DNA of 64,000 nucleotides from Amycolatopsis sp. 2-15 (GTDB lineage Bacteria; Actinomycetota; Actinomycetes; Mycobacteriales; Pseudonocardiaceae). Below, one piece after another: positions 55,935-63,846 of this stretch. The stretch lies in contig NZ_CP127294.1 in NCBI RefSeq assembly GCF_030285625.1, forward strand, positions 8,278,001 through 8,342,000. The letters run 5' to 3'. A program made the position numbers and the translations under genes. Every line of letters begins with the position of its first letter. Positions within the stretch are counted from its first letter, which is position 1. The notes beneath the pieces are model-generated. The model saw nothing but the letters and a program-made list of their open reading frames with translations. It ran no database searches and was not told the DNA's origin.

Positions 55935-55942
55935 TGTATACA
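55935..55942. promoter_or_regulatory. Second palindrome TGTATACA over the ribosome site
   Basis: TGTATACA within TTGATGTATACAAGG lies immediately before and overlaps the AAGGAGG of the PEP-mutase-family gene. Binding here would block translation start and the 5' transcript. It may be a second, weaker operator. Confidence 0.45.
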
Positions 55943-55954
55943 AGGAGGAATTCC

Positions 55955-56851
55955 GTGGGAAATCTGCTCGGTACCGCCGGAACCCCGCGCAAGCGCCTGC
56001 GCGAGCTGCTGGCGGCGGGCCCGCCGCTGGTCGCGCCCGGGGCGTACGACGCGCTTTCGGCCCGGCTGGTGGAGCAGGCCGGGTTCGACGTCGTGTACAT
56101 GACGGGCTTCGGCACCACCGCGTCGCTGATCGGGCGCCCGGACGTGGGCCTGCTCTCGGCCGCGGAGATGATCGACAACGCGACGCGCATCGTCTCGGCC
56201 GTCGACGTGCCCGTGATCGCCGACGCCGACACCGGCTACGGCAATGCGATCAACGTGGTGCGCACCGTCCGGGCGTACGAACAGGCCGGCGTCGCGGCGA
56301 TCCACCTCGAAGACCAGGTGATGCCGAAGAAGTGCGGCCACATGTCGGGCAAGGCCGTGATCTCGCGCGAGGAGATGGTCGGCAAGATCTCCGCGGCCGC
56401 CGCCGCCCGGCGCGACCCGGACTTCGTCCTCATCGCCCGCACGGACGCCGCCGCCGTCCACGGCCTCGACGACGCCCTCGGCCGCGCCAAGGCCTACGCC
56501 GACGCGGGCGCCGACGTGCTGTTCGTGGAAGCGCCGACGAGCGAGGAGAGCATCGAGCGCGTGGCCACCGAGCTGCGCGGCGTCGCGCCCCTGGTGTTCA
56601 ACTGGGCCGAAGGCGGCCGGACGCCGCCGCTGCCGCTGTCGCGCATCACGGACCTCGGCTTCTCGCTGGTGCTCTACCCGATCGGCACACTGCTCGCCGC
56701 GACGGCCGGCATCCGCTCCCTGCTCGACGTCATCCGCCGCGACGGCACGCCGGCGGCCGCTCTGCCGGGCGTGCCGACGTTCGATGAGTTCACGACGCTC
56801 ATCGGGCTGCCCGAGGTGAGCGAGCTGGAGCAGCGGTTTTCCGGGGAGTGA
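55955..56851 (+). CDS. Isocitrate lyase/PEP mutase family protein
   Basis: A 298-residue TIM-barrel enzyme of the isocitrate-lyase/PEP-mutase superfamily. Mg-binding and substrate motifs are clear: YMTGFGTTASLIGRPDVGLL, VIADADTGYGNAINVVRTVR, IHLEDQVMPKKCGHMSGKAV with the KKCGH loop of lyases, and DFVLIARTDAAAVHGLDDAL. It likely cleaves a 2,3-substituted malate, as in methylisocitrate, dimethylmalate or oxaloacetate lyases, rather than forming a C-P bond. GTG 55955 follows AAGGAGG. It is divergent from the GntR-hyu operon. Confidence 0.88.
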   Translation: MGNLLGTAGTPRKRLRELLAAGPPLVAPGAYDALSARLVEQAGFDVVYMTGFGTTASLIGRPDVGLLSAAEMIDNATRIVSAVDVPVIADADTGYGNAINVVRTVRAYEQAGVAAIHLEDQVMPKKCGHMSGKAVISREEMVGKISAAAAARRDPDFVLIARTDAAAVHGLDDALGRAKAYADAGADVLFVEAPTSEESIERVATELRGVAPLVFNWAEGGRTPPLPLSRITDLGFSLVLYPIGTLLAATAGIRSLLDVIRRDGTPAAALPGVPTFDEFTTLIGLPEVSELEQRFSGE

Positions 56852-57085
56852 TCAGGGTTTTCGCGCGGTGACGAGGAAGTGCTCCTCAGGCTCGGCGCCG
56901 GGCTTGCCGGGCTCGAAGACCTCCGACCGCGTCGAGGTCACCTCGAGCCCGGCGGCCCGCACCCGGTTTTCGAACTCGCCGGATGCGAAACTCGCGGCCT
57001 GGACGACCTGGTCGAGGAACTCGAATCGCAGGTCCTCGATGTCTTCCAGAACCGTGATCAGCACGAACCGCCCGCCAGACTGCAA
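56852..57085 (-). pseudogene. C-terminal remnant, possibly of a SAM-dependent methyltransferase
   Basis: A 77-codon open frame with RFVLITVLEDIEDLRFEFLD, then AASFASGEFENRVRAAGLEV and a final EEHFLVTARKP. The last strands resemble the end of a class I methyltransferase. No Rossmann motif or proper start is present, so this is a fragment. It lies after the GntR gene of the hydroxyproline operon. The family guess is weak. Confidence 0.35.
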
Positions 57086-57102
57086 ATTTGCGTTCGCCGG
57101 CG

Positions 57103-57777
57103 TTACTCGGCCCAGATCCCCCGCACGTGCCGGATGTGGCGGCTCATCAAGGCCTCCGCGCCGTCCGCGTCGCGGGCTTCGATGAGGTCCAGGAGTTCCG
57201 CGTGTTCGTGGGAGGAGGGGATGAGCTCGTCGCGGTCGGCGAGGCCGCGGAGGCCGTAGATGCGGGAGCGGGAGCGCAGGGAGCGGACGGTCTCGACGAG
57301 GTGCGGGTTACCCGCCTGTTCGAGCAGGCGCAGGTGGAACTGCATGTCCGTGGCGACGTGGGCGATGAGGTCGTGCTCGGCGGCCGCGTGTTCGATGCCG
57401 GTGGCCAGTGGGCGCAGTTCGGCGATCACGGCGGGGGCGACGCCGGTCTCGGCGAGGCGGCGGACGGTGGGCACCTCGATGAGGGCACGCAGCTCGCTGA
57501 GGTCGTCGAGGTCCTTTTCGGACGGTTCGGTGACCCGGAAACCCTTGTTGCGCACCGTGTCGATCAGGCCCTCTTTGACGAGGTCGAGCATGGCCTCGCG
57601 CACGGGTGTCGCGGAGACGCCGAACTGCGTGGCGAGGCTGGGCGCCGAGTACACCACGCCGGGGCGTAGCTCGCCGGAGATGACGGCGGCCCGCAGCGTC
57701 TGCGTGATCTGGTCGCGCAGGTTCCGCTGGACGCCGAAGGTGGGCAGCGTCAGCGTGAGGTGCTCCTGGCTGGTCAA
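57103..57777 (-). CDS. GntR-family regulator with FCD domain (hydroxyproline operon)
   Basis: A 224-residue FCD-type GntR protein: QTLRAAVISGELRPGVVYSA, LATQFGVSATPVREAMLDLV and GLIDTVRNKGFRVTEPSEKD, then a helical effector domain with DMQFHLRLLEQAGNPHLVET. TTG 57777 is favoured because GGGGAGAG precedes it and it overlaps the cyclodeaminase stop (TTGA); GTG 57834 would overlap that gene by 61 bases. It closes the operon that it probably controls. The palindromes at 60664-60687 are likely targets. Confidence 0.85.
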   Translation of the reverse strand: MTSQEHLTLTLPTFGVQRNLRDQITQTLRAAVISGELRPGVVYSAPSLATQFGVSATPVREAMLDLVKEGLIDTVRNKGFRVTEPSEKDLDDLSELRALIEVPTVRRLAETGVAPAVIAELRPLATGIEHAAAEHDLIAHVATDMQFHLRLLEQAGNPHLVETVRSLRSRSRIYGLRGLADRDELIPSSHEHAELLDLIEARDADGAEALMSRHIRHVRGIWAE

Positions 57778-58670
57778 CGTGACTCTCCCCGGGCGGCCTC
57801 GTAGGTGGTGGCGGCGACCACCAGATCCTCCCACGCCATTCCCACGCTCTTGAACAGCCGGGGCCCCGACGCGGGCAGCACCTTCCCGCGGACCACATCG
57901 GACAGCGGCACCAGCACGTCCGGCGCCAGAACTCCTTCCGAAACCGCCAGCACGACGTCGCCGGCCTCGCGCAGGGCGGTGTCCACCGCTTCGACGACCA
58001 CCGTGGCGCGGCGCATCAGCGCGGCATCGACCTCACGCACGTGTGGCTCGTGCGAACCGACCGCCACCACCGTCGCTCCGTCCGGAACCAGGGCGCCGTC
58101 GAACAACGGCGTCGACGAGGTGGTGCAGCACACCACCAGGTCCGCCGAAGCCACGTCCGCCGCCGTGCCGACCCGGGCGCCCCAAGCCGACGCGAAAGCT
58201 TCGGTACGCGCAGCAGAACGGCCCACCACCACGACGTCGCGCACCGGCCGGACCTCCCGCAGCGCTTCGAGGTGGCTCGCCGCCTGCGGCCCGGTCCCGA
58301 ACACCACCAGCCGCGACACGTCCGGCGCGGCCAGGCAGTCGACGGCCAGGGCCGACACCGCCGCGGTGCGCACGGACGTCAACGCCACCCCGTCGAACAA
58401 GGCCAGCGGCGTCAACGTCGTCCCGTCCAGCAGCAGGTACTCCCCCTGGATCCGCGGCAGGTCACGGGCCGGATTTCCGGGCGCGACCGTCGCCACCTTC
58501 ACCCCGGCGAACGAACCCCAGAACGCCGGCATCAGCAGGAACTGCCCGCTCGGTACCGGTACGACGGCGCGCGCCGGATCCGCCGAAGGGTCGAGACCGT
58601 CGGCCAGCGCGGCCCGCAACGCCGCGATCGCCGCGGGCATCGACGGCCGCGCGGCCAGCACCTCGATCAC
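57774..58670 (-). CDS. Ornithine cyclodeaminase/mu-crystallin family, probable pyrroline-2-carboxylate reductase
   Basis: A 298-residue NAD(P)-binding enzyme. Segments: PSGQFLLMPAFWGSFAGVKV at the active site, YLLLDGTTLTPLALFDGVAL, VSRLVVFGTGPQAASHLEAL as nucleotide-binding loop, and VAVGSHEPHVREVD. In hydroxyproline clusters this family usually reduces pyrroline-2-carboxylate to proline, which would follow the aconitase-X dehydratase encoded at the right edge. True ornithine cyclodeaminase activity is less likely. GTG 58670 overlaps the epimerase stop by 4 bases. Confidence 0.85.
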   Translation of the reverse strand: MIEVLAARPSMPAAIAALRAALADGLDPSADPARAVVPVPSGQFLLMPAFWGSFAGVKVATVAPGNPARDLPRIQGEYLLLDGTTLTPLALFDGVALTSVRTAAVSALAVDCLAAPDVSRLVVFGTGPQAASHLEALREVRPVRDVVVVGRSAARTEAFASAWGARVGTAADVASADLVVCCTTSSTPLFDGALVPDGATVVAVGSHEPHVREVDAALMRRATVVVEAVDTALREAGDVVLAVSEGVLAPDVLVPLSDVVRGKVLPASGPRLFKSVGMAWEDLVVAATTYEAARGESR

Positions 58671-59668
58671 AGTTCGAACCCCGTCGGGAACGGGTCGTCG
58701 GGGTCGAGGAAGTACTGCGCCGTGCCGGTCAGCCACGCGCGGCCGGTGATGGTCGGCACCACTGCGGGCAGCGAGGCCACCGTTGTCTCCTCCACCAGCC
58801 GGCCGATGAAGTGCGTGCCGATGAACGACTCGTTGCGGAAGTCGGTGTGCAGCGCCAGCTCGCCACGCGCGTGCAGCTGCGCCATCCGCGCGCTCGTGCC
58901 GGTGCCGCACGGTGAACGGTCGAACCAGCCCGGGTGGATGGCCATGGCGTGGCGCGAGACCCGCGCGTCGGAACCCGGTGCGGCGAGGTACACGTGGTGG
59001 CACCCGGAAATCGCGGGATTCTCCGGGTGCACCTGCAGGTCCTGGGAGTTGATCGCGTCCATGATGGACAGTCCCGCGTCGAGCAGCTTCTGCTTCTCCG
59101 CGCGGTCGAAGGGAAGCCCGAGCTCCTCGAGCTCGACGATCGCGTAGAAGTTGCCCCCGAAGGCCAGGTCGTAGCGCACCTGGCCGAGCCCCGGCACGGC
59201 CACCTTGCGGTCGAGGCCCACCGAGAACGACGGCACGTTGCGGATCGTCACCGACCGCGCCGCGCCGTCCTCCACCGCCACCTCCGCGACGACGAGCCCG
59301 GCCGGGGTGTCGAGCCGAATCGTGGTGACCGGCTCGACGACCTCGACCATGCCTGTCTCGACCAGCACCGTCGCGACGCCGATGGTGCCGTGCCCGCACA
59401 TCGGCAGGCAGCCCGACACCTCGATGAACAGCACGCCCCAGTCGGCGTCCGGCCGCGTCGGCGGCTGCAGGATCGCCCCGCTCATCGCCGAATGGCCGCG
59501 CGGCTCGTTCATCAGCAGCTGCCGGATGTGGTCGAGGTGCTCGACGAAGTACTGCCGGCGCTCGAACATCGTGGCACCCGGCACGACGCCGACCCCACCC
59601 GTGATCACGCGGGTCGGCATGCCCTCGGTGTGGGAGTCGACCGCGTGGAACAGCCGCTTGGCACGCAT
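58667..59668 (-). CDS. 4-Hydroxyproline 2-epimerase/proline racemase family
   Basis: A 333-residue proline-racemase-fold enzyme. Both catalytic Cys are present, Cys91 in LPMCGHGTIG and Cys254 in SPCGTGTSA. That makes it an epimerase or racemase, not a trans-3-hydroxyproline dehydratase, in which one Cys is Thr. The start FHAVDSHTEGMPTRVITGG and ENPAISGCHHVYL are family features. It converts trans-4-hydroxy-L-proline to the cis-D form. It is the middle enzyme gene of the operon between the DapA-type gene and the cyclodeaminase gene. Confidence 0.9.
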   Translation of the reverse strand: MRAKRLFHAVDSHTEGMPTRVITGGVGVVPGATMFERRQYFVEHLDHIRQLLMNEPRGHSAMSGAILQPPTRPDADWGVLFIEVSGCLPMCGHGTIGVATVLVETGMVEVVEPVTTIRLDTPAGLVVAEVAVEDGAARSVTIRNVPSFSVGLDRKVAVPGLGQVRYDLAFGGNFYAIVELEELGLPFDRAEKQKLLDAGLSIMDAINSQDLQVHPENPAISGCHHVYLAAPGSDARVSRHAMAIHPGWFDRSPCGTGTSARMAQLHARGELALHTDFRNESFIGTHFIGRLVEETTVASLPAVVPTITGRAWLTGTAQYFLDPDDPFPTGFEL

Positions 59669-59671
59669 GGT

Positions 59672-60580
59672 CTAGGAAAGCCCTTCCTCGAGCGCTCGTT
59701 CGGTGGCCTGGCGGACGGCCTTCTCCTGCTCGGGCGTGAGCGGCACCCGCGGCGGACGGCACGGCCCGCCGTAGCGGCCCGCGATGTCCATGCTCAGCTT
59801 GATCGCCTGCACGAACTCCGTGAGCGAATCCCAGCGCAGCAACGGGTGCAGCAGCCGGTAGAGCGGCACGGCCTTCTCCAGGTCGCCGGCCGACGCCGCG
59901 GCCCACAGCTCGCTGGTGGCCTTCGGGAACGCGTTGGGGTAGCCCGCGACCCAGCCGGGCGCGCCGGCGATCGCCAGCTCCAGCAGCACGTCGTCGGCAC
60001 CGCACAGCACGTCGAGCTCCGGCGCCAGCTCGGCGATCCGGTACGGCCGCCGCACATCGCCCGAGAACTCCTTCACGCCCACGATCAGGCCCTCGGCGTG
60101 CAGCTCGGCCAGCAGCTCCGGCACGAGGTCGACCTTGGTGTCGAACGGGTTGTTGTACGCGACGATCGGCACGCCGGCCTTCGCGACCTCGCGGTAGTGC
60201 TCGACCACCGCGCGCTCGTCGGCCCGGTAGGAGTTGGGCGGCAGCAGCATCACCGCGGGGCAGCCCGCCTCCGCCGCGCTCTCGGCCCAGCGCCGCGCTT
60301 CCGTCGCGCCGTACGCGGCGACACCCGGCATCACCGTGAAGCCCTCGGGCGCCGCTTCGATCGCCGTGCGGACCACGCGCGTGCGCTCCTCGACGCTCAG
60401 CGTCTGGTACTCCCCCAGCGAACCGTTGGGCGTGACGCCGTCACAACCCCTCTCGGCCAGCCACGCGACGTGCTCGGCGTACGCGTCGAAATCGACGGTC
60501 AGCGCACCCGGCTCGGTCTCCCGCAAGGGGAGTGCGGCCGCCACCAGCACGCCGTGCCATGGCTTTTCGCGCCCGGTCAT
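59672..60580 (-). CDS. DapA-family lyase, probable pyrroline-4-hydroxy-2-carboxylate deaminase
   Basis: A 302-residue TIM-barrel of the dihydrodipicolinate synthase/N-acetylneuraminate lyase family. The Schiff-base Lys170 is in GLIVGVKEFSGD and Tyr142 in VPIVAYNNPFDTK; the substrate loop reads GVTPNGSLGEYQTLS. In a hydroxyproline cluster such a protein usually deaminates pyrroline-4-hydroxy-2-carboxylate to 2-oxoglutarate semialdehyde. ATG 60580 follows GGAGGG. It is the first gene of the operon. Confidence 0.87.
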   Translation of the reverse strand: MTGREKPWHGVLVAAALPLRETEPGALTVDFDAYAEHVAWLAERGCDGVTPNGSLGEYQTLSVEERTRVVRTAIEAAPEGFTVMPGVAAYGATEARRWAESAAEAGCPAVMLLPPNSYRADERAVVEHYREVAKAGVPIVAYNNPFDTKVDLVPELLAELHAEGLIVGVKEFSGDVRRPYRIAELAPELDVLCGADDVLLELAIAGAPGWVAGYPNAFPKATSELWAAASAGDLEKAVPLYRLLHPLLRWDSLTEFVQAIKLSMDIAGRYGGPCRPPRVPLTPEQEKAVRQATERALEEGLS

Positions 60581-60663
60581 CAAGCCCTCCACGAAGTCGA
60601 TGTTACTCAGCGCCGCCGGCCGGAGCCGAGCCCGAAACTCGGTCGGAAATTCATCGTGCCATG

Positions 60664-60687
60664 TGTCATGTGACATTGTACAGTGTC
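60664..60687. promoter_or_regulatory. Overlapping palindromes in the hydroxyproline divergent promoter
   Basis: TGTCATGTGACA (60664-60675, 5-base arms) overlaps GACATTGTACAGTGTC (60672-60687, 14 of 16 positions symmetrical). They sit between the divergent DapA-type and MFS genes. The TTGTACA core resembles FCD-GntR sites, so the GntR at 57103-57777 is the likely binder. Confidence 0.6.
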
Positions 60688-60719
60688 CTGACCTCGTCCC
60701 CCCTCGTGTGGGAGGCTCC

Positions 60720-62126
60720 ATGTCAGAAACGACCGGCGCGCCCCCGAAGCTCACGTCACACGTGCTGGCGGCCCGGCTCGAACGCCTGCCGATCTCCCGG
60801 TTCCACTACAAGCTGCTCTTCGCGGGCGGCCTCGGGTACACCTTCGACGCGATGGACGGCGCGATCGTCGCCTTCATCCTCCCCTCCGTCACCGCCGAAT
60901 GGGGCCTGTCCAGCGGAGCCACCGGCATCCTGGGCAGCAGCCTGCTGATCGGCTTCCTCTTCGGCGCGTTCGGCGCCGGGGTGCTCGGCGACAAGATCGG
61001 CCGGCGCGCGGTGATGGTCAGCGCACTCATCCTCTACGCGGCCGCGAGCCTCGTCGCGGCCGCCGCGCCGAACTTCGCGGTGCTGTTCGTCGCGCGCGTC
61101 GTGGCGGGCATGGGCACCGGCGCGGAGAGCGCGATCATCGCGCCCTACCTGTCGGAGTTCGTGCCTTCGCGCGTGCGCGGGCGCTACATCGGTTCCCTGG
61201 CCGGGTTCTTCGCGTTCGGCTACGTGTTCGCGAGCCTGCTCGGCTACTTCGTGGTCAGCGACGTGCCCCACGGCTGGCGCTGGGTCCAGGTGCTCACGGC
61301 GGTGCCGATCGTGATGCTGCTGTGGTGGCGCCGCTCGCTGCCGGAGTCGCCGCGGTTCCTGCACGTCCACGGCCGCGTCGCCGAGGCCGAACTGGTGGTC
61401 GCCGACATCGAGCGCCAGGTCAGCGCCCGCGTCGGCCCGCTGCCGGCGCCACAACCGTCCACACAGGACGAAGAGGTGCAGGTGTCCTCGGGCACGATCC
61501 TGTCGAACCTGCGCGCGCTGGTGTCGTCCAGGCTGCGCAAGACCACGATCACGTCGTGGGTCTACTGGTTCGTCGCCATCTTCACCTACTACGGCTTCTT
61601 CACCTGGATCCCGTCGCTACTGGTGAAGCAGGGCTTCGACATCTCGAAGAGCTTCCTGTTCTCCATCGTCATCTACCTCGCGCAGATCCCCGGCTACTAC
61701 TCCGCCGCGTTCGTGAGCGAGCGCATCGAGCGCAAGTGGACGATCGTGATCTACCTGGCGGGCGGCGCGCTCGGTGCGCTCGGGTTGGCGTTCGCGGGCA
61801 ACAGCACGCAGATCCTGATCTGGGGCATCGTGCTGTCGTTCTTCATGAACGGCAACGCGGCGCTCGAGTACTCCTACACGTCCGAGATCTACCCGACGAT
61901 GATCCGCACCACCGGCCTCGGCGTCGCGTCGGCGGTCGGGCGGATCGGCGGCATCATCGCGCCGATCGTGATCGGTTTCTCCTACAGCAACGTCGGATTC
62001 GGCGGCGTGTTCACCATGCTGCTGGTCCTGCTCGTGATCGGCGCCGGGGTGGTGGCCGTGTTCGGCCAGCGCACCACCGGCCGCTCGCTCGAGACGATCG
62101 GGCAGGAGACGATCGGACGTGGCTGA
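60720..62126 (+). CDS. MFS transporter of the hydroxyproline island
   Basis: A 468-residue major facilitator of the metabolite:H+ symporter type. Segment 1 has GLGYTFDAMDGAIVAFILPS, the A motif is GDKIGRRAVMVSA, segment 4 has RVVAGMGTGAESAIIAPYLS, and SLPESPRFLHVHGRV follows segment 6. The central loop is long and charged. ATG 60720 follows GGGAGG. It is divergent from the catabolic operon and 28 bases ahead of the amidohydrolase, so it probably imports hydroxyproline or a peptide containing it. Confidence 0.88.
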   Translation: MSETTGAPPKLTSHVLAARLERLPISRFHYKLLFAGGLGYTFDAMDGAIVAFILPSVTAEWGLSSGATGILGSSLLIGFLFGAFGAGVLGDKIGRRAVMVSALILYAAASLVAAAAPNFAVLFVARVVAGMGTGAESAIIAPYLSEFVPSRVRGRYIGSLAGFFAFGYVFASLLGYFVVSDVPHGWRWVQVLTAVPIVMLLWWRRSLPESPRFLHVHGRVAEAELVVADIERQVSARVGPLPAPQPSTQDEEVQVSSGTILSNLRALVSSRLRKTTITSWVYWFVAIFTYYGFFTWIPSLLVKQGFDISKSFLFSIVIYLAQIPGYYSAAFVSERIERKWTIVIYLAGGALGALGLAFAGNSTQILIWGIVLSFFMNGNAALEYSYTSEIYPTMIRTTGLGVASAVGRIGGIIAPIVIGFSYSNVGFGGVFTMLLVLLVIGAGVVAVFGQRTTGRSLETIGQETIGRG

Positions 62127-62154
62127 ACCCCGCGAACCCTCTGGAGGTGCCCGC

Positions 62155-63381
62155 ATGGCCGCCGACCTCAGCGTCCGGCATGTCAGTGTCGTCGATCCCG
62201 AGTCCGAGCAGGTGACCGGCGACCAGGTCGTCCGCATCACCGGCGGCCGGATCACGGCGATCGAAGCCGACCCCGGTGGCCCGGCCGGAGCCGGCGAGCT
62301 GGACGGCACGGGACTGTTCGCCGTGCCGGGGCTCATCGACTGCCACGTGCACGTGAACGCCGTGAGCGCGGCGCTCGGCACGGTCGCGGACGAGTCGCCC
62401 GCGTACGTGGCCGCGCAGGCTTCGCAGCTGCTGAAGGACATGCTGGCCCGCGGCTTCACGAGCGTCCGCGACGTCGGGGGCGCCGACTTCGGCATCGCCG
62501 CCGCCGTGGCCGAAGGCCTGTTCACGGGCCCGCGGATCTTCTTCGGCGGCAAGGCCCTTTCCCAGACCGGCGGGCACGGCGACCTGCGGCCGGCGGGACG
62601 CGACGTGCACGACCAGCACTACGCGATCCCCGTGCTCGGCCGCGTGTGCGACGGCGTGGACGAGGTCCGCCGCGCCGCGCGCGATGAGATCCGCCGCGGC
62701 GCGTACCACCTGAAGATCATGCTGTCGGGCGGCTGCGCGAGCCCCACGGACCGCGTGGACTCCCTGCAGTTCTCCGACGAGGAGGTGACCGCGATCGTCG
62801 AGGAGGCGGCCGCGGCGAACCTCTACACGGCGGGCCACGCCTACACCGCCGACGCCGTGAACCGCGGCCTGCGCCTCGGCGTCCGCACGATCGAACACGG
62901 CAACCTCCTCGACGCGACGTCGATCGACCTGTTCCTCGCGCACGACGCGTTCTACGTGCCGACGCTGATCACCTACCAGGCCTTGCTGGAGCAGAGCCGG
63001 GAGCTGGGTTTCACGGCGGAGCAGTACGAAAAGGTCGTGCGGGTGACGGAAAACGGCTACCAGGCTCTGCAGCTCGCCGACTCCGCCGGCGTCCGCATCG
63101 CCTATGGCAGCGACCTGCTGGGCGCGATGCAGGCTCGGCAGTCGGAGGAGTTCTCGTTGCGCGCCAAGGTGCAGAAGCCGGCCGCGGTGCTGCGCTCGGC
63201 CACCACGGTCGCGGCCGAGCTGCTGCGGCAGGTCGGCACGGTGGGCACGCTCGCGCCCGGCGCCAGGGGCGACGTCGTGCTCGCGCGGGCGAACCCGTTG
63301 GCGGACCTGGACGTGCTGGCGAACCCGTCGACGGGGCTCGCGGCGGTGGTGCAGGACGGGGTGGTGCGCGTACAGCGCTGA
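62155..63381 (+). CDS. Imidazolonepropionase-like amidohydrolase (possible Xaa-Pro dipeptidase)
   Basis: A 408-residue amidohydrolase-superfamily enzyme. Metal ligands are visible: His64 and His66 in GLIDCHVHVN, Lys187 in YHLKIMLSGG (likely carboxylated), His228 in TAGHAY, His248 in IEHGN and Asp320 in AYGSDLLGAM. It matches the binuclear Xaa-Pro/Xaa-Arg dipeptidase-like group. Between a transporter and hydroxyproline genes, cleavage of Hyp- or Pro-containing dipeptides is a reasonable inference. ATG 62155 has GGAGG 7 bases upstream; GTG 62119 is an alternative. Confidence 0.85.
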   Translation: MAADLSVRHVSVVDPESEQVTGDQVVRITGGRITAIEADPGGPAGAGELDGTGLFAVPGLIDCHVHVNAVSAALGTVADESPAYVAAQASQLLKDMLARGFTSVRDVGGADFGIAAAVAEGLFTGPRIFFGGKALSQTGGHGDLRPAGRDVHDQHYAIPVLGRVCDGVDEVRRAARDEIRRGAYHLKIMLSGGCASPTDRVDSLQFSDEEVTAIVEEAAAANLYTAGHAYTADAVNRGLRLGVRTIEHGNLLDATSIDLFLAHDAFYVPTLITYQALLEQSRELGFTAEQYEKVVRVTENGYQALQLADSAGVRIAYGSDLLGAMQARQSEEFSLRAKVQKPAAVLRSATTVAAELLRQVGTVGTLAPGARGDVVLARANPLADLDVLANPSTGLAAVVQDGVVRVQR

Positions 63382-63383
63382 TC

Positions 63384-63425
63384 GACGGTGTTCCGGCCTG
63401 GTCCGGGCCGGGCCGGAACACCGTC
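63384..63425. terminator. 15-bp bidirectional hairpin
   Basis: GACGGTGTTCCGGCC (63384-63398) pairs perfectly with GGCCGGAACACCGTC (63411-63425). It lies between the stops of the amidohydrolase and the convergent aconitase-X small subunit and can end both transcripts. Confidence 0.75.
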
Positions 63426-63846
63426 AGCCGAGCCGGATCACCGCGTTCTCCGGGCCCGCGGAAACCCGCACCGGCCCGCGGCAGGCGGCGAGCCGGGCGT
63501 AGTCCTGCGGGGTGAGAACCACGATCGGCAACCGCAGCTCGTACAACTCGGCCGCGACCCAGGCGCCGAGCATGAGGATGGCGTCGGGTTCGGTGAGGAC
63601 GAGGGCGGCGGGTGCGGTGCCGCTGCGGATCTGCTCGGCGAGCACCGACGACGAGGAGCTGGAGCCGCGCGCCCGCGGCAGCACGAGAACGCGGCCGGTG
63701 AGCGTGGCGCCGCGCTGGGGGTGGTGTTCGTCGACGATCCGGCCGGACAGGTCGGTGCCGCCCCAGAACGACAGTGGCGCGTCGAGCACGAGCGGTTCCC
63801 CGGTGGCTTCGCCGGGGAAAACGGTGCGTCCGGTCAGCTCGCCCAC
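63424..63846 (-). CDS. Aconitase X small (swivel) subunit, cis-3-hydroxyproline dehydratase type
   Basis: A 140-residue aconitase-X swivel domain: [40 protein letters not shown], then [18 protein letters not shown] with the conserved Ser run, and [20 protein letters not shown]. With the large subunit it forms an aconitase-X enzyme; characterised relatives dehydrate cis-3-hydroxy-L-proline to pyrroline-2-carboxylate. GTG 63846 lies 13 bases inside the end of the large-subunit gene. The product would feed the cyclodeaminase-type reductase at 57774-58670. Confidence 0.87.
   Translation of the reverse strand: MGELTGRTVFPGEATGEPLVLDAPLSFWGGTDLSGRIVDEHHPQRGATLTGRVLVLPRARGSSSSSSVLAEQIRSGTAPAALVLTEPDAILMLGAWVAAELYELRLPIVVLTPQDYARLAACRGPVRVSAGPENAVIRLG

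Noticed and set aside
55954..56851. PEP mutase, a phosphonate biosynthesis enzyme, because the window has phosphonate genes
   Set aside because: The KKCGH loop marks the lyase branch, and the phosphonate locus is catabolic and 19 kb away.
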